Source of the DNA: Bacteroidota bacterium
GTDB taxonomy: Bacteria; Bacteroidota; Bacteroidia; Chitinophagales; Saprospiraceae
DNA: 64,000 bases
Direction: 5' to 3'
Assembly: GCA_030147525.1 (NCBI GenBank)
Contig: JASBVF010000040.1
Span: 124,001-188,000 of the forward strand
Shown: piece by piece, positions 33,734 to 41,300 of the stretch
Numbering within the stretch: position 1 is the stretch's first letter
Layout: each line of letters begins with the position of its first letter
Made by a program: the position numbers and the translations under genes
Notes under the pieces: model-generated
Told to the model about the DNA's origin: nothing
What the model saw: only the letters and a program-made list of their open reading frames with translations
Database searches by the model: none

Positions 33734-35521
33734 TTAGAAACAATATTCATTGCTTTCGATCATGGTATCTGCGATCAGCCTGCGAGCAACTTTTACATTG
33801 GTCGGGGTGTATTTTGAAAATCGCTTTACACCCATCAGGAATGTTTTCAACAGATCGCCTTCGGCAAACGATACGAGCGCATCGGTTGCACTTTTAGTGA
33901 TACGGCTGCTTGCGTCTGTAAAGTATACCTTCAACATGGCGTCATAAATATCCTGACTGTGCGACTTGGCTGGCATTTCGCTCAATCTTTCGACCCGAAG
34001 CAGCAACGACTCCGCAACGAATACATCGATCATCATGTCAGCGATATTCATCACGATCTCCTGCTCTTCCTTGATATCGAGCTGGCCTTCCATTTGCATT
34101 TTCACGGCAGCGCCGGCGGCCATCAGGATGATCTTTTTGAAATCTTTCAATGCTTTGCGCTCTTCGGCATAGCCGCCTTCCACGGTTTCGAAGGATGGCA
34201 TGGATGCCAGTTCTTTCTGCACCGCCCAAGCTGGACCCACCATGTCGATCTTGCCTTTCATTGCCCGCTTGAGCAACTGCGAAACCATGAGCAGGCGGTT
34301 GATTTCGTTGGTGCCTTCATAGATGCGATTAATACGGGCGTCCCGGTAAGCACGTGCAGCGTGGTATTCCTCGGAGAAGCCGTTCCCGCCGTGAATTTGT
34401 ACGAGTTCGTCGACCACGTAATCCGTCACTTCGGAGCCATAAACTTTGATAATGGCGCATTCGATGGCGTACTCCTCGGCAGCCTCCAGGGTAGCATCGG
34501 AGAAAGCGACACCTTTTTCTATCAGTGCAGCTTTTTTATCCTGAAGCAGGTCGGAAATGCGGTAGCACAGACTGTCCAGCGCAAAAGTGCGAATGGCCTG
34601 CTCAGCCAGTTTGTATTTGATGGCGCCGAAATTGGCGATGGGCTGGTTGAATTGTTTACGCTCGTTGGCGTAATTTACGGCTACGTCGATGGCTTTTTTC
34701 GCACCGCCCATACACATGACGCCAAGCTTGAAACGGCCGATGTTCAGGGCGTTGAAAGCGATGAGGTGGCCTTTGCCGATTTCACCCAGCACGTTTTCAA
34801 CCGGTACTTTTACATTTTCAAAAAATACCTGGCGGGTGGATGAGCCTTTGATACCCATCTTATGCTCCTCGGCACCAAACGTGATTCCGGGCATATTGCG
34901 CTCAACTATGAAGCCGGTGAACTTATCACCGTCGATCTGGGCAAAAACGATGAACATATCGGCAAACCCTGCATTCGTGATCCACATTTTCTGACCATTG
35001 ATGAGGTAATGTTTGCCGTCGGGCGTGAGGTCGGCCCGGGTTTTTGCAGCCAGTGCATCGGAGCCGGAGCCTGGTTCGGTGAGGCAATAGGCGGCTTTCC
35101 ATTCGCCGGAGGCGAGTTTTGGAAGGTATTTGGTTTTTAATTCCTCGGTACCGAAATAAAGAATCGGCAGCATGCCAATACCAGTATGTGCGGCAATTGT
35201 CGTAGCGAAGCCACCGCCCATTGCACCAAGTTCCTCACTGATAAAAGTGTTGGTATTGGTATCGAGCGGCATTCCTCCGTAAGCTTCCGGAATGTGGCAG
35301 CCCAGGAGTCCAAGCTCTCCTGCCTTGTTCATCAACTCGACCTGATAGTCCAGTTTATGAGGTTTGTCGCCCGATTCTTTGGCGAAATCTTTCACCATCT
35401 GGCGCACCATTTTTTGATCTTCGTTAATGTCTTCCGGGATGAAAGTATCTTCTGCGGCTGATTCTTTAACGATGAATTCTCCACCTTTGAGAACGTCGGA
35501 TTTTATAAGTGTGTCTTCCAT
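33734..35521 (-). CDS. Acyl-CoA dehydrogenase, long (about 600-residue) type
   Basis: 595 residues from the ATG at 35521. It oxidises acyl-CoA to enoyl-CoA with FAD. Seen: the helical N-terminal domain (EDQKMVRQMVKDFAKE), the beta domain AAYCLTEPGSGSDALAAKTRA and KMWITNAGFADMFIVFAQ, and the C-terminal FAD part ERKQFNQPIANFGAIKYKLAE and YRDARINRIYEGTNEINRL. The extra C-terminal 170 residues are normal for the FadE-type proteins of Bacteroidota. Its promoter is bracketed by two identical-arm palindromes, so it is probably under a dedicated repressor. Confidence 0.93.
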   Translation of the reverse strand: MEDTLIKSDVLKGGEFIVKESAAEDTFIPEDINEDQKMVRQMVKDFAKESGDKPHKLDYQVELMNKAGELGLLGCHIPEAYGGMPLDTNTNTFISEELGAMGGGFATTIAAHTGIGMLPILYFGTEELKTKYLPKLASGEWKAAYCLTEPGSGSDALAAKTRADLTPDGKHYLINGQKMWITNAGFADMFIVFAQIDGDKFTGFIVERNMPGITFGAEEHKMGIKGSSTRQVFFENVKVPVENVLGEIGKGHLIAFNALNIGRFKLGVMCMGGAKKAIDVAVNYANERKQFNQPIANFGAIKYKLAEQAIRTFALDSLCYRISDLLQDKKAALIEKGVAFSDATLEAAEEYAIECAIIKVYGSEVTDYVVDELVQIHGGNGFSEEYHAARAYRDARINRIYEGTNEINRLLMVSQLLKRAMKGKIDMVGPAWAVQKELASMPSFETVEGGYAEERKALKDFKKIILMAAGAAVKMQMEGQLDIKEEQEIVMNIADMMIDVFVAESLLLRVERLSEMPAKSHSQDIYDAMLKVYFTDASSRITKSATDALVSFAEGDLLKTFLMGVKRFSKYTPTNVKVARRLIADTMIESNEYCF

Positions 35522-35554
35522 GATTACCATTTTTGGTTGTTTGAAAAAGATTTT

Positions 35555-35568
35555 AGCGAATATTCGCT
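35555..35568. promoter_or_regulatory. Operator palindrome 1 at the acyl-CoA dehydrogenase start site
   Basis: AGCGAATATTCGCT is a perfect 14-base palindrome. It covers the predicted transcription start of the acyl-CoA dehydrogenase gene. Confidence 0.65.
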
Positions 35569-35570
35569 GA

Positions 35571-35601
35571 CAAAATTAGGTCCGGTTTTCAAAAAAGACA
35601 A
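35571..35601 (-). promoter_or_regulatory. Promoter of the acyl-CoA dehydrogenase gene
   Basis: On the minus strand a -33 TTG at 35601-35599 and a -7 TAATTTTG at 35578-35571 are separated by 20 bases. This fits the Bacteroidota consensus. The leader would be about 43 bases. Confidence 0.7.
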
Positions 35602-35621
35602 GTAATGGCTTAAATTAATTT

Positions 35622-35633
35622 GCGAAAATTCGC
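35622..35633. promoter_or_regulatory. Operator palindrome 2 upstream of the acyl-CoA dehydrogenase promoter
   Basis: GCGAAAATTCGC has the same arms (GCGAA/TTCGC) as the palindrome at the start site, differing only in the two central bases. The centres are 66 bases apart. Confidence 0.6.
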
Positions 35634-35635
35634 TA

Positions 35636-35982
35636 AAAAGCCGACATTCCTTGTAAATTATTTAACGCTCAGGCTCTTTATCCAAAGGGAACTGCCATGT
35701 AGGAATGCAAAATGTTATGAACTGCCTTCAGACATTAAACTTTATTTAACGGTGGTTTGTCCATGGCGAGGCTGCATTTCTCAATAAAAATTGGCTGTTT
35801 TGTAGAAAATACCTCTCTTGTTATCGTTTTTACGGTCTGTTGAAAAATTTTTTTTGCGGTTGCGCTGTTTTTAAAAACATCACCTTCAAAACCAAACATC
35901 TCCCCGATTATCCACTCCTTATAAATCAAACCTGAAGCAACGTTTTCAATCACTCATAAAAATCACCTGAAATTTAGCGCTT
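35636..35982. other. Intergenic stretch upstream of the HtrA gene
   Basis: About 350 bases between divergent genes beyond the operators. A 72-codon minus-strand frame (35735-35953) exists but shows no family features. The HtrA promoter should lie at the right end, without a perfect -7 match. Confidence 0.4.
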
Positions 35983-37101
35983 ATGAAAAAGTTAGGAATT
36001 GCCATCGCAGCTACACTGTTACTCAATGCGATTTTTACCCTGTTTTTATTCAATGGGCTTAAAAACTCTATCCGGGAAGAACTGGCGCAACAATCTTCCA
36101 CTGCCCAGTTTGCCAGCTACAACCAACCAGTCGCAAAAGCCAGGCTGGCCGGAAATTTCAATGTTCCGGAAGATTTTGTTGAAACTGCAGATATCGTAAC
36201 GCAGGCCGTCGTAAATATTTCAGTTAAGAGCAAGAGCGGGTACGAACCTGTGGCGGGAGGTTCGGGTGTTGTCATTTCACCCGACGGCTACATTATCACG
36301 AATAACCACGTGGTAGATGGCGGAGGTAAAATCGAAGTGACGCTTTTTAATAAAAGTACTTACACTGCCGAAATTGTTGGCAAAGATCCCAATACCGATC
36401 TCGCACTTTTAAAAATAGAAGCATTTGGCCTGCGTCCATTGCGCTACGGCAACTCCGACGATGTCCAGGTTGGCGAGTGGGTGCTTGCGGTTGGCAATCC
36501 TTTCAACCTCAACTCCACGGTCACAGCCGGCATCATCAGCGCCAAAGGTCGAAATATCAACATTCTCCGAAGTCTGTACTCCATTGAAAGTTTCATCCAG
36601 ACCGACGCTGTCGTAAATCCGGGGAACAGCGGTGGCGCATTGGTCAACATGAAAGGTGACCTGATTGGTATCAACTCCGCCATCATGAGTGAAACGGGAG
36701 GTTACGAAGGTTATTCGTTTGCGATTCCTTCCAACCTTGTGAAAAAAGTGATTCGTGACCTGAAGGAGTTTGGCACTGTTCAGCGGGCACTGTTAGGCGT
36801 ATCCATCCGGGAAGTGAACAACGAAATCGCTAAGGATTTTCGCCTTCCCTCTGTAGAGGGGGTTTTGGTGACAGAGGTCAGTTCAGGAAGCAGCGCTGAG
36901 GCTGCCGGGGTACGCATGAATGATGTCATTGTCGGCGTCAACGGCATTAAAACCAATTCAATCCCTGAGCTTCAGGAACAGATAGCCCGCTTCCGCCCCG
37001 GCGATTCTGTTTCGATTGAAATCATCCGTCACGGTAAAAAAATCAGTAAAAACGACATTGTGCTGCAGGGAGTGAAAAATGAACCGCTGGGGAAAAAGTA
37101 A
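35983..37101 (+). CDS. HtrA/Deg-type periplasmic serine protease
   Basis: 372 residues. A membrane anchor or uncleaved signal is at the N-terminus (LGIAIAATLLLNAIFTLFLF). The trypsin-like triad is intact: H109 in TNNHVVDGG, D139 in NTDLALLKI, and S216 in NPGNSGGAL. One PDZ domain follows at about 270-360 (GVLVTEVSSGSSAEAAGV). With one PDZ it resembles DegS or short bacterial HtrA proteins, which degrade or sense misfolded envelope proteins. It is transcribed alone. Confidence 0.92.
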   Translation: MKKLGIAIAATLLLNAIFTLFLFNGLKNSIREELAQQSSTAQFASYNQPVAKARLAGNFNVPEDFVETADIVTQAVVNISVKSKSGYEPVAGGSGVVISPDGYIITNNHVVDGGGKIEVTLFNKSTYTAEIVGKDPNTDLALLKIEAFGLRPLRYGNSDDVQVGEWVLAVGNPFNLNSTVTAGIISAKGRNINILRSLYSIESFIQTDAVVNPGNSGGALVNMKGDLIGINSAIMSETGGYEGYSFAIPSNLVKKVIRDLKEFGTVQRALLGVSIREVNNEIAKDFRLPSVEGVLVTEVSSGSSAEAAGVRMNDVIVGVNGIKTNSIPELQEQIARFRPGDSVSIEIIRHGKKISKNDIVLQGVKNEPLGKK

Positions 37102-37105
37102 ATAA

Positions 37106-37158
37106 CAGGGCTGTTTCATCATTGACGCTGACCAGACTTCAATGATGAAACAGCCCTG
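37106..37158 (+). terminator. Perfect 19-bp hairpin after the HtrA gene
   Basis: CAGGGCTGTTTCATCATTG (37106-37124) and its exact reverse complement (37140-37158) flank a 15-base loop. It starts five bases after the stop. There is no T-run directly behind it, so termination is inferred from position; it may instead protect the mRNA 3' end. Confidence 0.6.
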
Positions 37159-37179
37159 ATATTAAATTTTATTGGCATG

Positions 37180-37356
37180 TAATTTGCCCGGCTATCAGCC
37201 ATTGCATCGCAAGAATCAATTGTTAGAGACATCATTCACATCAGCCCCCTTCAATTTCAGTGAATGTCAAACATGCGCCTGAGAGGACTGGCAAACATTC
37301 ACTCAATCTGTCCCGAAGCAAATCTACCCTCAAATTAGCTTCGGGATTTTTTTTTT
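37180..37356 (+). ncRNA. Candidate small RNA ending in an intrinsic terminator
   Basis: This gene-free segment ends in a strong terminator although the preceding gene already has its own hairpin. Inside, AGTGAATGT (37258-37266) pairs with ACATTCACT (37295-37303), and GGC/GCC pair near 37191. No confident promoter was found. It could be a small RNA or simply a long 3' untranslated region of the HtrA gene. Confidence 0.35.
37311..37356 (+). terminator. Intrinsic terminator with ten-T run
   Basis: TCCCGAAGC pairs perfectly with GCTTCGGGA across an 18-base loop, followed by ten T residues on the plus strand. Confidence 0.85.
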
Positions 37357-37377
37357 GTTGAAATCTGAAACTGGCTT

Positions 37378-38232
37378 TCAGAGGCAGCTTTTATTAATCC
37401 CCAGGACGTATTTTTCCACCACATTAATTTCTCCGGCCGTTTCAGCGCCTTTAAACCCGCCGATCATTTCATTTTTTAATTCACTGGCGGCAAGGTTTGT
37501 CAGCTGTTGAGCAACGGGAATGAACGACCAGTGCCATTTTTCTTCATTGTAACCGTTGGGGCGTTCCGAACCTTTGGCCGTATAAGGCTGGCAGAAGCCG
37601 TATTCGGCAGCGTGTTTTTGGAGCCAATCGTATACTTTTTTACCCTGGCCATGCTCAAAAGTGTAATTGTCAAGGTCGTTGAGATCAATATCAGTGCCCC
37701 AGTGGTGGCGGCTGGTGCCGGGCATGGAGCTGTACTCCAGAATTTTCAGCGCACGTGTTTTGGGGTCAGGGTATTTTTCAGCAGCATTAGAGCCGTTTTC
37801 GATTTTTCGGGCGCCCGTCCATTTGGCTTCCCAGATTTGTTTTTGGCGGTTAAAATTCCGGGTAGCCGAAACGATCGTCAGCGTGATGCCGTCAGCCTTT
37901 GCCGCTTCCCACATTTTTTGAAAACTTTCGTAAGTCGCCCGATGCAGGTAGTAGCCTTCCCCGTCGGCGTATTTTTTATCCACTTTCACAAAATCGGGAT
38001 GTTCGGCAGGTTCAAATTTGCCTGTAAGGTATTCGATTGAAAAATCAGGCCTTACCGGCTCAGGCTGTTCAACCGTCTCGGCAACTTCTTCGAGTGATGA
38101 GGTGTCCTGGGCTTGGCCTGTGAGAGCCTCCGAATCTTCAACCTGATCAGGTTGTTCAGGCTGGGCTTTACCGGATTGAGTACAGGCGACAGGCGCAAGA
38201 AAGAGAAGGAAAATGGGAAAATATTTCATCAT
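37378..38232 (-). CDS. VanY-family D-alanyl-D-alanine carboxypeptidase lipoprotein (M15B)
   Basis: 284 residues. The signal peptide ends in the lipobox LAPVAC, so the protein is a lipoprotein. After a Glu/Gln-rich linker the VanY domain shows SATRNFNRQKQIWEAKW, the zinc motif TSRHHWGTDIDLND with its His and Asp, and EKWHWSFIP with the third ligand. Family enzymes trim the terminal D-Ala from peptidoglycan stems. ATG at 38232 or 38229 are equivalent. It diverges from the large metalloprotease gene. Confidence 0.9.
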   Translation of the reverse strand: MMKYFPIFLLFLAPVACTQSGKAQPEQPDQVEDSEALTGQAQDTSSLEEVAETVEQPEPVRPDFSIEYLTGKFEPAEHPDFVKVDKKYADGEGYYLHRATYESFQKMWEAAKADGITLTIVSATRNFNRQKQIWEAKWTGARKIENGSNAAEKYPDPKTRALKILEYSSMPGTSRHHWGTDIDLNDLDNYTFEHGQGKKVYDWLQKHAAEYGFCQPYTAKGSERPNGYNEEKWHWSFIPVAQQLTNLAASELKNEMIGGFKGAETAGEINVVEKYVLGINKSCL

Positions 38233-38372
38233 TCAGATTTTTTTTGATGCGAAGATAGGTTGACACACTACAAAATCACGCTTTTTTTCGGGGTTTAACG
38301 ACAGCATCAATACCTTTACCAGCTCAGAACAAACCCGCCCTTTTACAACCATTTCATTTTTTAATAATCAGT

Positions 38373-41300
38373 ATGAAAAAGACAATCGCTACTCTTTTGG
38401 CAGCCACATTGGCTGTATTCGTTTTTTCACAAACGAAAAACAATCCCTGGCAGGATGTGCCGGAAGCATCCTTCGCCACGAAGACGGCTGAGCGCCAGAT
38501 CATTCCTTCGAAATACCGGACGCTTGCCCTCGAGCAGGCGATTTTAGATGAAATTTTAACCCGGGCGCCGATGCGTTTTTCAGCAGAAGCGGCAGCCAGC
38601 CAACCGGCACTCCTCATTCCGATGCCGGATGGTTCCTTCGAAAATTTCAAAGTTGTGGAAGCGCCCGTCATGCATACTGAGCTGGCAGCAAAGTATCCGT
38701 ACATCCGGTCGTTTGCAGGGTGGAGCAGGGAAGACCCCACGGCGTACCTTCGCTGCGGCATTACACAGAAGGGCTTCCACGCCGTCATTTTTTCGGCGAG
38801 GCACAGCACGGTTTACATCGACGTGTTTGCCGAAGGCGACACCGAACACTACATCAGTTATTTCAAAAAAGATTTTTATAAAAACGAGCCCTTCGAATGC
38901 CTCGTTGATGAGGTTCCTGAAAACAAGACCGTCACTCCCGGTTTTCCTGCGCCGAAAATGACCGGCGACTGCAAGCTGCGGACGTATGCACTCGCCCTTG
39001 CCTGTACCGGCGAATACGCCCAGTTTCATGGCGGCACCATACCAGCTGTGATGGCGGCGTACAATATTGCCATGACACGGATCAACGGGATTTACGAAAG
39101 AGAAGCTTCCGCAACCATGGAACTCGTGCCCAACACTGACCTGCTGATTTTTTTAAATGCGAGCACGGACCCTTACACCAACGGCAACGGAAGCGCCATG
39201 CTCAGCCAAAACCAGACTACCTGCAACAATATCATCGGAAATGCCAATTACGATATCGGCCACGTTTTTTCCACCGGCGGCGGTGGGGTGGCTTTCCTCA
39301 ATTCTGTTTGTTCCACCAACAACAAAGCAAGAGGCGTGACCGGGCAGTCCACCCCCACCGGCGACCCGTTCTGGGTGGATTATGTGGCACATGAAATGGG
39401 CCATCAGTTCGGGGGCAATCATACCCAAAACAACTCCTGCAACCGCAACGGGGCTACGGCCATGGAACCGGGCAGCGCCAGCACCATCATGGGCTATGCC
39501 GGCATCTGCTCCCCCAACGTCCAGAATAACAGTGACGATTATTTTCACGCCATCAACCTCGATGAAATTGCTTCGCATGTTACGGGTTTTGGCAATTCCT
39601 GCGCCACTACCACTATCACCGGCAACAGCGCTCCAACCGTGACGGTACCCGGCGGTTCTTACAACGTTCCTGTTTCTACACCCATCGTTCTGACGGCCGA
39701 TGCTACGGATCCGGACGGTGATGTGCTGACCTACTGCTGGGAGCAAATGGACAACCAGGTGGGGCAGATGCCTCCGCAACCCACAAATACCGGGGGACCT
39801 GCTTTCCGGTCGCTTCTGCCGCAGGAGTCTCCCAGTCGCTACCTGCCCAACCTGCCTGCCGTCATCGGTGGTTCGACGCCCACGTGGGAGGTGCTGCCAT
39901 CTGTTAGCCGTACCATGTTTTTTCGTTGTACGGTGAGGGACAACCACCCCGGCGCCGGATGCACGAACGAGGCAGATGTAATCCTGAATTTTACAGCCAA
40001 TGCCGGACCGTTCAGGGTGAGTGACCCGAACGTCTCTTCAGTTGTCTGGAACGCCAGTTCGCCGGCAATTGTGACCTGGGATGTTGCGAACACTGATCTG
40101 GCGCCGGTAAATTGCAGCCAGGTAGATATTTTACTATCCATCGATGGCGGTTTTACCTATCCGTTCACGCTGCTTTCCGAAACGCCCAACGATGGCTCGC
40201 AGACGGTGGTCGTTCCAAACGTAACTTCCAGTCAGGCAAGGGTCATGGTGAGGTCGAGGGATAATGTTTTCTACGATATTTCGAATCAAAATTTCACCAT
40301 CGCCCCTCCAGCCGCACCAACTTTTTTTATGATAGCTGAGCCACCGGTCGTTACGACCTGCAAGGATGGCGAGGCTGGATACACCCTGACTTTGGAGTCA
40401 ATTGCAGGCTTCAACGAGACCCTCACGCTCTCTGCCACCGGGGTGCCAGCCAGTGCTACGTTTGATTTTTCTATCGTTAATCCGGTGCCACCGGCAACGG
40501 TGATGCTAACCGTAAGTGATCTTCAAAATACGGCCGCCGGCACTTACCCGATTACCGTGACAGCCGTTAGCGCTTCGGTCACTCAATCGACGGATATCAG
40601 CCTGGTTGTTCTGGATTCGGTTACTTCAGCAGTAACGCTTTCCGGCCCGGCCAACGGAGCGGCCGGTCAGGTTTTTGGCCCTTCTTCTGTTAACTGGGAG
40701 GCTGTTACCGGCGCTTCTGAATATGCCATTGAAGTTTCAACCAATCCATCATTCCAAAACCTGTTCCACTCGGCGGTCACCGGCGGCACCAGCTACCAGG
40801 TGCCAGGTACGGAAGCCGGCCAGATTTACTACTGGCGAGTGAAGGGCATGAATATTTGCAATGAGGGCGATTTCTCCCAAACTTTTGCTTTTCAAACAGC
40901 CGAGCTGGCATGTGAGGAATTTTTCAGTGCCAATACACCCGTTCCAATTCCTTCCGACACGGTTTCCACGGTATTTGATACCATTTCAGTGCCTAATGCC
41001 CTGGCAGTGGCATCGACTAAAGTGAACCTGGATATTTCACATACCTACACCGGCGACTTGAAGGCTACACTAACTTCGCCGCAGGGAAGTATGATTTCAT
41101 TGTTCGATCAGCCTGGGGTTCCGGCTACCACATTTGGCTGTTCCAACGATGACCTGTTGGTGAGCTTCTACGACGATGCCGCTAACACAGCCGCTGATTT
41201 TGAAAACACCTGTAACTCAACTGCCCCTTCCATCAGTGGCGACTACCAACCCATACAGCCTCTTGGTGCCCTCCAAGGGCAACCTGGTTCAGGCAATTGG

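Noticed and set aside
33959-34843. 294-codon plus-strand open frame opposite the acyl-CoA dehydrogenase
   Set aside because: Rich in His and Phe with no recognisable domain, the usual look of a frame antisense to a well-conserved gene.
35735-35953. 72-codon minus-strand frame between the acyl-CoA dehydrogenase and HtrA genes
   Set aside because: No motif, no context and an AT-rich intergenic composition; not enough support for a gene.
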